Positions 1-7,276 are shown, numbered from the stretch's first letter. The stretch: 23,885 nt of DNA from JBCBTJ01 sp964597685 (GCA_964597685.1 CAZQZC010000027.1:1-23885), one strand, 5' to 3'. Notes: generated by a model from the letters alone, not told the origin. Made by a program: numbers and translations.

Positions 1-247
1 GCTTTTCCGCGGCGATGATCTTCTCGACGAATTCCGGCGTGATCGGCTCGATATAGGTGGCGTCGGCGAGGTCCGGGTCGGTCATGATCGTGTCGGGATT
101 GGAATTCACCAGGATGACCCGGTAGCCTTCCGCCTTCAGCGCCTTGATCGCCTGGACGCCCGAATAATCAAACTCGCAGGCTTGGCCGATGACGATCGGC
201 CCGGCGCCGATGACCAGAATGGACTTGATGTCCGTACGCTTCGGCAT
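1..247 (-). CDS. carB: Carbamoyl-phosphate synthase large subunit, N-terminal fragment
   Basis: This is the first 82 codons of CarB; the rest lies beyond the left edge. CarB makes carbamoyl phosphate from bicarbonate, ATP and glutamine-derived ammonia for pyrimidine and arginine synthesis in the cytoplasm. The visible protein starts MPKRTDIKSILVIGAGPIVI and continues with GQACEFDYSG and VNSNPDTIMTD, which are hallmark motifs of the first ATP-grasp pre-domain of CarB. The ATG at 245-247 is preceded on the minus strand by an AGGGAG ribosome binding site about 8 bases upstream. The family is normally about 1,070-1,100 residues, so only the start is seen. It is transcribed divergently from the permease to its right. 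Identification is from clear family motifs; integrity of the remainder cannot be judged. Confidence 0.95.
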   Translation of the reverse strand, partial: MPKRTDIKSILVIGAGPIVIGQACEFDYSGVQAIKALKAEGYRVILVNSNPDTIMTDPDLADATYIEPITPEFVEKIIAAEK

Positions 248-399
248 AATCGGGCTCCCTGGGCTCTGGATAAACGGGCGCTGAGTAGCGGCGTGCGCGG
301 CTCAAGGCAAGGGCTGCTTGAACGACGACAGCCAAGCGCTTGTGTGAAAGCGTGCAAACGTCCTTATTCGCCACACTTGATCCATTGGGGGCGCGATTC

Positions 400-1701
400 A
401 TGTCTGCACAAGATAGCGCGGATCCGCGTCTAAGGCGCGATATCGGTCCGCTCGGCTCCGCAGCGCTCGTCTTCAACGGCCTCGTCGGCACGGGCATCTT
501 CGCTGCGCCCGCCATTCTATTGGTGCGGTTTGGGGATTGGAGCCCGTGGGTCTTTCCCCTGTTCGGTGTGATCACGCTGAGCATCGTTATCGGCTTCGCC
601 CGCGCAGCCGCGATGTTCGAAGGTTCCGGCGGGCCGGTCGCCTATGCGCGCGCCGCTTTCGGACCGCTCGCCTCGTTTCAGGTCGGCTGGGTCTATTATG
701 TCGCGCGCGTCTCAGCTTATGCGGCCAACACCTTGGTTTTTGTGGAGTACGCCGGCGCTCTGGCGCCTGTGCTCGATGCGGGCTGGCCGAAGACAACCCT
801 CATCCTGGTCGTCATCGGCGGCCTCGCCTGGCTGAACGCATCCGGCGTGAAGAGCGCCACGCGCGCGCTGGACGCGGTGACAGTGTTCAAGGGCCTGCCT
901 CTGCTGATCGCTGCGATCGCCGGCCTCGTTCTGTTCGCGCCAAACCTGAACCCGCCGGGGCCGGCCCCAGACCTGCCTGCGCTGGAAGCGTCCGCATTGT
1001 TTATCTTTTACGCCTTTATCGGCTTTGAGACCTCGGTCGTGCCGGCTGGCGAGACCCGGGACCCGCGCAAGACGATTCCACGAACCCTGGTGATGACCGT
1101 CTGCGCGACCGCCGCGCTCTATTTCCTGGTCCAGTACGCCTACACAGCCGTTATGGCGGAGCGGGAGGTCGGCGAGAACGTCCGCCCCCTCGTCGCCTTC
1201 GCCGATGTGCTGTTCGGTCCTGTCGGCGGGACCATCATGGCCCTGACGGCGCTCTTTTCGGTTGCGGGCAATTCCATGGGGTCGATGCTGTCGACGCCGC
1301 GCATCACCTTCGCGCTCGCCAAGGAGGGCGCGTTTCCAGCCTGGTTCGCCGGGGTGTCGCAGCGTTCGGGCGCGCCGGCCAATTCCATCTGGTTCATGGG
1401 CGGCGTGGCCGCGATTCTCGCCGTGACGGGCGGTTTTGTTTGGCTCGCGGTGATGAGCACGCTCGCGCGTTTGCTTGTCTATTTTTCGACCATGGCGGCG
1501 CTGCCTGTCGCGCGCTTGCGCAGCGGCGTGGCGTCGCGAGCGACGCTCTCGCTTGACGCCGCCTTCGCCGTTCTTGGAGGCTTGGTGTGCCTTTGGGCGA
1601 TCTCGCAGGCGACCTGGCAGTCCTGGCGCGCACTGCTCATCCTGGCTGTGTTCGGGCTGGCGCTATTCGCGGCGGGACGCATCTTGGGCGAGCGGGATTG
1701 A
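400..1701 (+). CDS. APC-family amino acid permease
   Basis: A 433-residue inner-membrane secondary transporter of the amino acid-polyamine-organocation superfamily. The N terminus carries the TM1 signature GLVGTGIF (about residues 27-34), the unwound helix that binds substrate in this fold. The TM6 region reads FYAFIGFETSVVPAGETRDP, the classic FxGFE / AGEtrnPrktiPr signature. About twelve hydrophobic helices follow in sequence, and the length fits the family. The ATG at 400 is chosen because it is preceded by a GGGGG(C)G stretch; an in-frame upstream ATG at 340 would add 20 residues that do not look like permease sequence. Substrate cannot be read from sequence; amino acid import is the family expectation. 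It ends 31 bp before the ArsR-type regulator on the same strand. Confidence 0.9.
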   Translation: MSAQDSADPRLRRDIGPLGSAALVFNGLVGTGIFAAPAILLVRFGDWSPWVFPLFGVITLSIVIGFARAAAMFEGSGGPVAYARAAFGPLASFQVGWVYYVARVSAYAANTLVFVEYAGALAPVLDAGWPKTTLILVVIGGLAWLNASGVKSATRALDAVTVFKGLPLLIAAIAGLVLFAPNLNPPGPAPDLPALEASALFIFYAFIGFETSVVPAGETRDPRKTIPRTLVMTVCATAALYFLVQYAYTAVMAEREVGENVRPLVAFADVLFGPVGGTIMALTALFSVAGNSMGSMLSTPRITFALAKEGAFPAWFAGVSQRSGAPANSIWFMGGVAAILAVTGGFVWLAVMSTLARLLVYFSTMAALPVARLRSGVASRATLSLDAAFAVLGGLVCLWAISQATWQSWRALLILAVFGLALFAAGRILGERD

Positions 1702-1726
1702 CTCATTTTGATAATTGGCTAAATAT
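1698..1726 (+). promoter_or_regulatory. Candidate promoter of the SdpR-like gene, possibly giving a leaderless mRNA
   Basis: TTGACT (1698-1703) overlaps the permease stop codon and lies 17 bases before AAATAT (1721-1726). A start site 6-7 bases after that hexamer would fall at the ATG at 1733. No purine-rich ribosome binding site precedes this ATG, which fits a leaderless transcript. The -10 match is weak; GATAAT at 1710-1715 is a better hexamer but has no well-spaced -35. GATA (1710-1713) and TATC (1724-1727) form a short inverted repeat that could be part of an autorepressor operator. Confidence 0.4.
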
Positions 1727-1732
1727 CGAAAC

Positions 1733-2044
1733 ATGAGTTCGGTCTTCAAAGCCCTCGCCGACCCGACGCGCCGTCGCGTTCTGCAGCTCTTGCGTGAGCG
1801 GCCTATGACGGCCGGTGAACTGGCTGAGCAATTCGCCGTCTCGAAGCCCACTATGTCGGCCCATTTCGCCGTATTGCGCGAGGCGGGCCTCGTCGCCGCC
1901 GAAAAGGACGGCAAGACAATCGTTTACCGCATTCAGATGTCGGTTCTGGAAGACGCGCTTTTGGGTTTTGCGGGCGCAGTCGGCCTGGACCTGTCGCCGT
2001 CCAAGGCGGCGCCCAATGCGAAATCACAGGAGACTCCATCATGA
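1733..2044 (+). CDS. ArsR-family (SdpR-like) autorepressor
   Basis: A 103-residue winged-helix repressor. It begins MSSVFKALADPTRRRVLQLL, the typical first helix of the ArsR/SdpR group, followed by MTAGELAEQFAVSKPTMSAH (helix-turn-helix recognition region) and LREAGLVAAEKDGKTIVYRI (the wing). The cysteine metal-binding motifs of classical ArsR sensors are absent, so it is unlikely to be a metal sensor. A TTG at 1715 could extend the protein by six residues, but the ATG at 1733 places the conserved first helix correctly. Its stop overlaps the start of the next gene by ATGA, so the two are translationally coupled. The pairing of an SdpR-like repressor with an SdpI-like membrane protein matches the known Bacillus SdpRI arrangement, in which the membrane protein sequesters the repressor; that mechanism is inferred here. 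Confidence 0.85.
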   Translation: MSSVFKALADPTRRRVLQLLRERPMTAGELAEQFAVSKPTMSAHFAVLREAGLVAAEKDGKTIVYRIQMSVLEDALLGFAGAVGLDLSPSKAAPNAKSQETPS

Positions 2045-2640
2045 ACGTCGCTCTCAAACGCGTGGACGCCGCCATGGCGGTGGCCGTGCTCGCAATCCTC
2101 TTTGGGGGCGCCGCGTGGCTCTTGGATCCGGCGAATGGATTGAAATGGTCTATCGCCATGTTCGCGCCCACCGCAGCGCTCGCCGGTCTCGAAGCCATAC
2201 GCCATTCCCGGTTCGCGGCCTGTGAGACGCCCCAAGCGATGCGGTTGGCGAAGTTCATGCTCGTCGGTGCGTCGTCGATACTGGTCGTCGGCCTAGCGCT
2301 GTCGGTTGGCGATCTGGTCGGCGTCTTCGAAGACGGCGATCGCGGGTTCAGACGTCGGGTCATGGGGGTCATGTTCGGCGGTCTTATGGCCGCTTACGGC
2401 AACCGCATCCCGAAACTGCTGACGCCGCTGGACGCGAACGCCTGCGAACCGGTTCGTCAGCAGGCCCGCCAACGTTTCGCAGGACGGGTCCTGGTGCTGG
2501 CCGGCCTCGCATACGCGCTGTATTGGCTCACTTTGCCTGTGGATCTTGCCGATACCCTGGCGATGCTGACGTGGCCCGTCGCAGGCGTCACGGTCTCAGT
2601 CTACGTCCTCACCGACAAGCGGCGCTCCAGCGCCGCTTAA
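2041..2640 (+). CDS. SdpI-like integral membrane protein
   Basis: A 199-residue membrane protein with about six hydrophobic segments. The central stretch AAYGNRIPKLLTPLDANAC followed by RQRFAGRVLVLAGLAYA resembles the SdpI core, where GN..PK is followed by a short polar loop and a W/RxxxRxxG..x.laG segment. In Bacillus, SdpI gives immunity to the SdpC toxin and acts as a signal receptor that captures SdpR. The ATG overlaps the repressor stop (ATGA), with AGGAGA about 8 bases upstream. No SdpC-like toxin or SdpAB maturation gene is seen in this window, so a strict immunity role is not supported; it may be a stress or membrane sensor paired with the repressor. Similarity is by motif only, so assignment is moderate. 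It converges on the acyl-CoA dehydrogenase, and the two stop codons share TTAA. Confidence 0.65.
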   Translation: MNVALKRVDAAMAVAVLAILFGGAAWLLDPANGLKWSIAMFAPTAALAGLEAIRHSRFAACETPQAMRLAKFMLVGASSILVVGLALSVGDLVGVFEDGDRGFRRRVMGVMFGGLMAAYGNRIPKLLTPLDANACEPVRQQARQRFAGRVLVLAGLAYALYWLTLPVDLADTLAMLTWPVAGVTVSVYVLTDKRRSSAA

Positions 2641-3827
2641 AGCCCCAGGACGCGCTTGGCGATGATATTCTTCTGAATCTCGTTCGTACCGCCGTAAATC
2701 GACTGCGCCCGGGTCCCGAAATAGGTTGAGACGCCAGGCGCGGCATAAGCGGCGTCTCCCGTCCAAGAGGGCGACACGCTGTCCTCAAACCGCCGGAGCC
2801 CGTTCTCAGCGGCCGCATCCAGATAGAGCTCCGTGATCTGCTGCGCTGTCTCGGTGGCGAGGATTTTGATGATCGACGCCTCTTTGCCGGGCGCGCCGCC
2901 CTCAGACACCGCCGAGAGCACCCTGAGCGTTGTTGTCTCCAGCGCATCGACCCGCATGGTTGTCGACGTCAGTTTCGACGCGAAGGCGTCGTCCTCCAAC
3001 AACGATTGATTGCCGCCGATCGACGTCGCCGCCGCGATCCGCCGCAAATCCGCCAATTGACGACGCTTGCCGCCAATCCGGGCGTAAGAGGTGCGTTCAT
3101 GGCCCAGAAGATATTGCGAATAGGTCCACCCCTTGCCCTCCTCGCCGATCCGATGATCAGCGGGCACGCGAACGTCGGTGAACTCGCAACGCGACAGGAC
3201 GTACTTCCCATCCAGCGTGATGATCGGGTGGACCTTGACGCCCGGCGCATCCATCGGCGCGATCAGGAAGGTGATCCCCTCTTGCTTCTTTCCTGAATTG
3301 TCCGTGCGGGCGAGCAGGAAGATCCAATCGGCGTGCTGGGCGGCCGACGTCCAGATTTTCGTGCCGTTGAGGACATATTCGCCGCCGTCGCGCACGGCGG
3401 AGAATTGCAGGCTGGCGAGATCCGAGCCGGCCTCGGGTTCTGAATAGCCCTGCGCCCACCGCTCCCGCCCCTCGCGGATGCCGGGAAGCCAGCGCGCCTG
3501 CTGCTCGACCGTGCCAAACGTGTAGAGAACCGGGCCGACATAAACGACGCTCATCGGCGTCACCGTTGGCGCGCCGGCGCGTTCGAGCTCTTCGTCGAAG
3601 ACGTATTGCGCTTCGATCGACCAGCCTGGCCCGCCATGTTCAACGGGCCAGAAGGGGCACAGCCAGCCCTTGGAGGCCAGCGCCTGCTCCGAGCGGGCGA
3701 CGTCTTCAGTGCTCAACGACGCGCCTGAGGCCGTCTTCGACAGCAGGTCTTGCGGATACTCCGACTGGAAAAAACGCCTCACCTCGGCGCGAAAGGCCTC
3801 GAGCTTGGGGTCGCGGGACAGATCCAT
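2637..3827 (-). CDS. Acyl-CoA dehydrogenase family protein
   Basis: A 396-residue flavoenzyme expected to oxidise an acyl-CoA thioester to the 2-enoyl-CoA, passing electrons to ETF. Visible motifs: helical N-terminal domain; GWLCPFWPVEHGGPGWS (residues 54-70); YSEPEAGSDLASL (128-140), the FAD/substrate signature; NGTKIWTSAAQHADW (154-168); and the C-terminal IYGGTNEIQKNIIAKRVLGL. Where medium-chain enzymes have a catalytic Glu (YEGT), this one has Gly (Y378-G379-G380-T), so E244 in GHERTSYAR is the probable base, as in isovaleryl-CoA dehydrogenase-like members. GGAGG precedes the ATG by about 7 bases. It stands alone, with no CoA ligase or hydratase alongside, so the substrate is unknown; branched, steroid or dicarboxylic acyl-CoAs are typical for this type. 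Confidence 0.9.
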   Translation of the reverse strand: MDLSRDPKLEAFRAEVRRFFQSEYPQDLLSKTASGASLSTEDVARSEQALASKGWLCPFWPVEHGGPGWSIEAQYVFDEELERAGAPTVTPMSVVYVGPVLYTFGTVEQQARWLPGIREGRERWAQGYSEPEAGSDLASLQFSAVRDGGEYVLNGTKIWTSAAQHADWIFLLARTDNSGKKQEGITFLIAPMDAPGVKVHPIITLDGKYVLSRCEFTDVRVPADHRIGEEGKGWTYSQYLLGHERTSYARIGGKRRQLADLRRIAAATSIGGNQSLLEDDAFASKLTSTTMRVDALETTTLRVLSAVSEGGAPGKEASIIKILATETAQQITELYLDAAAENGLRRFEDSVSPSWTGDAAYAAPGVSTYFGTRAQSIYGGTNEIQKNIIAKRVLGL

Positions 3828-3959
3828 TAAGCGCCTCCGTATCTGACCTTAGCGGGACAGGCCCAGGCGCGGGTGTCAAGCGGTCGTCAGAGACCGCCAG
3901 AGAAAGAAGGCGCCTCTCGACAGCGGATTTCGTTGACCTTCATGCCCCCATGGATAGTG

Positions 3960-3982
3960 TCCCGCGAAATCAATTCGCGGGA
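3960..3982 (+). promoter_or_regulatory. Perfect 9-bp inverted repeat abutting the NSS transporter ribosome binding site
   Basis: TCCCGCGAA (3960-3968) and TTCGCGGGA (3974-3982) are exact reverse complements around a 5-base loop ATCAA. The right arm runs into the Shine-Dalgarno GGGAGGAG (3979-3986), which lies about 5-6 bases before the ATG at 3992. A possible promoter TTGACC (3933-3938), 16-base spacer, TAGTGT (3955-3960) sits just upstream. The repeat could be a repressor operator around the start of transcription or an RNA hairpin that limits ribosome access. Structure is seen; role is inferred. Confidence 0.6.
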
Positions 3983-3991
3983 GGAGCGGGC

Positions 3992-5455
3992 ATGGCGGCG
4001 TCTTTGGAGATCGCTCGGAAGACAGATACCTGGGGGTCGAAGTTCGGTTTCATCATGGCCGCCGTCGGTTCCTCGGTCGGCCTCGGCAATTTCTGGCGCT
4101 TTCCCTACACCGCCGGCGAGAATGGCGGCGGCGCCTTCATCGTCATCTATCTGCTCTGCGTTCTGCTGATCGGCGGACCATTGCTGATGGCGGAATACGC
4201 CATGGGCCGGAAGTCCGGCATGTCGGCCATCGAGGGCGTGCAATCGCTCGCGCGCGCCGAGGGCAAGAGCCAGTATTGGGGCGTCGCCACCTGGGTCGGC
4301 TCCCTGACGGCGTTCTTCATCCTCACCTTCTATATGGTGATCTCCGTCTGGCTGCTTGCGTTTCTCCTACAGGCTCCGACAGGTCGGTTTGCGGGCATGG
4401 ACGCAGCGGCTTCGGGTGAGAATTTCGGCGCGACGATTGGAAATGTGCCGATGGTTTTGGGCCTTCTGTTTCTCTACATCATAGCGAACGTGTTCGTCGT
4501 CGGGCGCGGCGTGAAGGGCGGAATCGAACGCGCGGCCACCATCTTGATGCCGGCCTTCTTCGTCATGTTGGTCGTGGTCGTCGGGGTCGCCGTGACCCAG
4601 GGGGCTTTAGACCGCCCCGCCGGCGTGATGTGTGGGCCGCTATGGCATGTNNNNNNNNNNGTCACGCAAGGCGACTTCGCCGCCGCCGCCGCCTTCATCT
4701 TCGAGCCGAAATGGCAGGATGTCGGGTTCAAAACGTTCCTCGCCGCACTTGGCCAGGCGTTCTTCTCCATCGGCGTCGGCGTGGGCCTGATGATCACCTA
4801 TGGCGCCTATTTGTCGGCTGACACGCACATTCCGCGCTCGTCGGCCATCGTGGCGGGGTCCGACACGCTGGTGGCCTTGGTGGCCGGCTTCGCGATCTTC
4901 CCGATCGTGTTTCTCGCGGGCCTAGACCCCCAGGCGGGGCCAGGCCTGTTTTTTGTCGCCATGCCGGTCGCCTTCGGCGCCATTCCGGGCGGCGACGCGA
5001 TCGCCACAATCTTCTTCGCCCTCGCTCTCTTCGCTGCGTTCACCTCGTCGATCTCGCTGATGGAGGTGGGCGTCTCCTGGCTGGAGGAGCGCCATGGCGT
5101 CACCCGCCTCGGCGCGGCCATGGGCGTCGGCTTCGTGCTGTTCATGATCGGCGCGGCCCATGTCTTCTCGACCGCGTATCTCGACTTCGTGGATTTCATG
5201 ACCGAAGGCCTGCTTCTGCCCCTCGGCGGTTTGCTCGTGGCGGTGTTCGCCGGTTGGATCCTCAGCCGGGAAATGCTGGTCACCGAGCTTGGCGAGGGCC
5301 AGGTCATGAATATCTGGCGCTTCCTGATGCGCTGGTTCGTCCCGCCCTTTATCGCCTTTGTCCTCGTCTTTGGCTTCCTGGACAAAATCCAGGACACCTA
5401 CGGCGTGGCGCTGCCCGGCTTCCTGACGCCGCTTCTGGGGGCGAATGGGGGGTAG
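3992..5455 (+). CDS. Neurotransmitter:sodium symporter (NSS/SNF) family transporter, contains an assembly gap
   Basis: An inner-membrane Na+-coupled symporter of the LeuT/MhsT fold, expected to import amino acids or a related small amine. The TM1 signature GLGNFWRFPY (residues 30-39) is complete, preceded by GFIMAAVGSSVG. The TM6 stretch FLAALGQAFFSIGVGVGLMI and the TM8 stretch FAAFTSSISLMEVGVSW match LeuT-type sodium and substrate sites. The ATG at 3992 is chosen because GGGAGGAG lies just upstream; the open frame extends further 5' but without symporter sequence. As written the protein has 487 residues including Ns. Residues encoded by 4592-4660 (23 codons) look surplus against the family: removing them joins GVA directly to VTQGDFAAAAAFIFEP and gives about 464 residues, a normal bacterial NSS length. 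Divergent from the acyl-CoA dehydrogenase. Confidence 0.9.
   Translation: MAASLEIARKTDTWGSKFGFIMAAVGSSVGLGNFWRFPYTAGENGGGAFIVIYLLCVLLIGGPLLMAEYAMGRKSGMSAIEGVQSLARAEGKSQYWGVATWVGSLTAFFILTFYMVISVWLLAFLLQAPTGRFAGMDAAASGENFGATIGNVPMVLGLLFLYIIANVFVVGRGVKGGIERAATILMPAFFVMLVVVVGVAVTQGALDRPAGVMCGPLWHXXXXVTQGDFAAAAAFIFEPKWQDVGFKTFLAALGQAFFSIGVGVGLMITYGAYLSADTHIPRSSAIVAGSDTLVALVAGFAIFPIVFLAGLDPQAGPGLFFVAMPVAFGAIPGGDAIATIFFALALFAAFTSSISLMEVGVSWLEERHGVTRLGAAMGVGFVLFMIGAAHVFSTAYLDFVDFMTEGLLLPLGGLLVAVFAGWILSREMLVTELGEGQVMNIWRFLMRWFVPPFIAFVLVFGFLDKIQDTYGVALPGFLTPLLGANGG
4651..4660. other. Assembly gap (10 Ns) inside the NSS transporter gene
   Basis: Ten undetermined bases interrupt the symporter between TM5 and TM6. 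The 59 bases before the gap (4592-4650) and the first 59 after it (4661-4719) align without gaps at about 37 of 59 positions, both starting with codons for VTQG and both ending with a P-x-W. The true gap size is therefore doubtful and may be negative. Confidence 0.98.
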
Positions 5456-5498
5456 GGCGCTTCGGTGACCGACGACTCAACGCCCGTCAGGCGGAACC

Positions 5499-5517
5499 GG
5501 GCGCCAGCGCGGCGCCC
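5499..5517. terminator. GC-rich hairpin between convergent NSS transporter and pip
   Basis: GGGCGCC (5499-5505) and GGCGCCC (5511-5517) form a perfect 7-bp stem with a 5-base loop. Only two T residues follow on the plus strand, so it is not a classical intrinsic terminator, but it lies 44 bp after the symporter stop in the only convergent gap of the window that is wide enough for one. Confidence 0.4.
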
Positions 5518-5535
5518 TTGGGCATTCGTACTGTT

Positions 5536-5555
5536 GGATAGGTTCAGGCCTATCC
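5536..5555. terminator. Second hairpin, just downstream of pip
   Basis: GGATAGG (5536-5542) and CCTATCC (5549-5555) form a perfect 7-bp stem with a 6-base loop, ending 4 bp from the pip stop codon. There is no U-tract on either strand. It may act with the 5499-5517 hairpin to separate the convergent transcripts. Confidence 0.35.
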
Positions 5556-5559
5556 CCGA

Positions 5560-6534
5560 CTAGCCGAACCGCTCGGCGAAACGGTCGGTGGCGCGGATCA
5601 ATTGGTCCACAATACCGGGTTCCAGGCTGGAATGGCCCGCATCCGGAACGATATGCAGGTCGGCCTCCGGCCAAGCCCGCTTCAGCGCCCAGGCCGATGA
5701 GAGCGGCGTCACCACGTCGTAGCGGCCGTGCACAATGACCCCCGGCGTGGCGCGCAGCTTTGCGGCGGCCTGTCTGATCAGCCAGCCGTCCTCTGGGAAA
5801 AAGCCCTTATTGACAAAGAAGTGGTTCTCGATCCGCGCAAAGGCGTCGACGAAATCGTCCTCGTCAAACCGGGGCGGACGGCCCTTCGTGGTTTGGATCG
5901 ACAGGGTTTCGCCCTCCCAGCGCGCCCAGGCGCGGGCGGCTTCGATTCGGGTCTGCCTGTCGGCGCTGGTGAGGCGGGTGTGGAAGGCGCTCAACAGATC
6001 GCCGCGCTCCCCAGGCGGGATCGGGGCGACATAGCGTTCGAACGCATCGGGGAACAGCCGGCTGGCGCCGTCTTGGTAGAACCAGTCGATCTCGGCCTTG
6101 GTGATCAGGAAAATGCCACGCAAAACAAGGCCTAAGACGCGATCCGGATGGGTAACGGCGTAAGACAGCGCCAGCGTCGACCCCCACGATCCGCCGAAAA
6201 CGATCCACTTGTCGACGCCCAAATGCTCTCTCAGGCGCTCGATATCCTCAACCAAGGTCCAGGTGTCGTTCTCACGAAGCTCTGAATGCGGCGCCGATCG
6301 TCCGCAGCCGCGCTGATCGGCCAGCACGACTCGATAGCGGCTGGGATGGAAAAAGCGCCGCATCTCCGGGCTGGAGCCGCCGCCGGGCCCGCCATGGAGG
6401 GCGATGGCTGGCAAACCGTCCGGTCGCCCGCTCTCTTCCCAATAGATCTCATGAATGTCCGAAACACGCAGACGGCCTGTTCGGCGTGTCTCCGTCAACG
6501 GATACAACGTGCGCCGGGCGTGCGGAGCGCTCAC
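5560..6534 (-). CDS. pip: Prolyl aminopeptidase (proline iminopeptidase)
   Basis: A 324-residue cytoplasmic alpha/beta-hydrolase that releases N-terminal proline from peptides. Motifs: HGGPGGGSSPEMRRFF (residues 47-62, oxyanion loop), LADQRGCGRSAPH (71-83), the nucleophile elbow GGSWGSTLAL with S116, the acid in HGRYDVVTP (D273) and the base in DAGHSSLEPG (H301). Order, spacing and length match peptidase family S33 prolyl aminopeptidases closely. Translation must begin at the GTG at 6532-6534: it is the only start codon before the conserved N terminus, the frame upstream closes with a stop, and no clear Shine-Dalgarno is visible. It is divergent from the small lipoprotein gene. With pepN and the dipeptide epimerase it suggests active peptide catabolism. 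Confidence 0.93.
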   Translation of the reverse strand: MSAPHARRTLYPLTETRRTGRLRVSDIHEIYWEESGRPDGLPAIALHGGPGGGSSPEMRRFFHPSRYRVVLADQRGCGRSAPHSELRENDTWTLVEDIERLREHLGVDKWIVFGGSWGSTLALSYAVTHPDRVLGLVLRGIFLITKAEIDWFYQDGASRLFPDAFERYVAPIPPGERGDLLSAFHTRLTSADRQTRIEAARAWARWEGETLSIQTTKGRPPRFDEDDFVDAFARIENHFFVNKGFFPEDGWLIRQAAAKLRATPGVIVHGRYDVVTPLSSAWALKRAWPEADLHIVPDAGHSSLEPGIVDQLIRATDRFAERFG

Positions 6535-6618
6535 AGGTCGGACCGATTTTGAATAGCGTTCATTATTGCTTCACTTAGCTGCTCATAATCGCACTTGAAA
6601 GGCTGGACGGGCGCTTTT

Positions 6619-6644
6619 CACCCTGCCACTGTTTCGGCGGGGTG
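6619..6644 (+). promoter_or_regulatory. Strong hairpin in the leader of the lipoprotein gene
   Basis: CACCCTGCC (6619-6627) pairs with GGCGGGGTG (6636-6644) over nine base pairs with one G-T, around an 8-base loop. It ends 20 bases before the ATG at 6665 and just before the candidate AGGACG ribosome binding site. No T-run follows. It could be a leader structure or a protein-binding site. Confidence 0.4.
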
Positions 6645-6664
6645 AGTATTAGGACGACGGCGGC

Positions 6665-7276
6665 ATGCGTGGCGTAGTGGTATTTTTAACGGCTCTGGCG
6701 GTGTCAGCCTGCGCCACGGTTTCAGTTGTACCAAGCGAAACGGTGCTGTCGGAGCAGGTGACAGAGCGACAATCGGCCTTGCGGGAGGCCTCCGACGCGT
6801 TCCGCGACCACGCGCTTGATCACGGTTGGGTGAGCGAGGGCGCAGGCTTTCGCAGCATGGCCAACCTTCTGATCAATGGCGCACCCCTTTCGGCCGACCA
6901 AGCGCCCGCCTATGCCGACTTGATCGAAGCGGCGTCTGGCGCGCCGTCGACGATTTTCGACCGCGTAATCGTGGACGCGCAAATGGCGCGCAGCTATCTC
7001 GCCGCCGCCAATGCGGAGGCGGAAGATTTCCTGGTCGATCGAGATACGAAAGCGGCGAGGGCGGACGTCTTCGCTTTTGAGCGCGCCCTCGTCGAAGCTC
7101 AAAAGACGCGCCGCGCCTTCGCCGACGCCATCGATCTCGCAGCGAGCCGCGCTGATGGTGCGGCGATTGAGGTCGAGGCCGCTCTCAGCGCGTTCGATGC
7201 TGAAATCGACCGGACGCGGAAGATTGCGGATCGCCTGGCGGATCGGTACGCCGGACGGATCACGACCGCCAGCTAA
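6665..7276 (+). CDS. Hypothetical lipoprotein
   Basis: A 203-residue protein not assigned to a family. The N terminus is a short lipoprotein signal peptide: one positive charge, a hydrophobic stretch, and a lipobox V-S-A-C with the cysteine at residue 16, so the mature protein should be anchored to a membrane facing the periplasm. The mature part is rich in Ala, Asp, Glu and Arg and is probably almost all helical, with long amphipathic stretches from about residue 100 to the end (e.g. AFERALVEAQKTRRAFADAI) that could form coiled coils. There are no enzyme motifs. It is transcribed away from pip and converges on the DUF423 gene, with which it shares CTAA at the stops. Function is unknown; a cell-envelope structural role is only a guess. 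Confidence 0.75.
   Translation: MRGVVVFLTALAVSACATVSVVPSETVLSEQVTERQSALREASDAFRDHALDHGWVSEGAGFRSMANLLINGAPLSADQAPAYADLIEAASGAPSTIFDRVIVDAQMARSYLAAANAEAEDFLVDRDTKAARADVFAFERALVEAQKTRRAFADAIDLAASRADGAAIEVEAALSAFDAEIDRTRKIADRLADRYAGRITTAS

Noticed and set aside
317..356. Short inverted repeats (GGCTG/CAGCC, CGCTT/AAGCG) between carB and the permease, considered as a riboswitch or operator
   Set aside because: Arms are only 5 bp with long or irregular loops and no known riboswitch core is visible.
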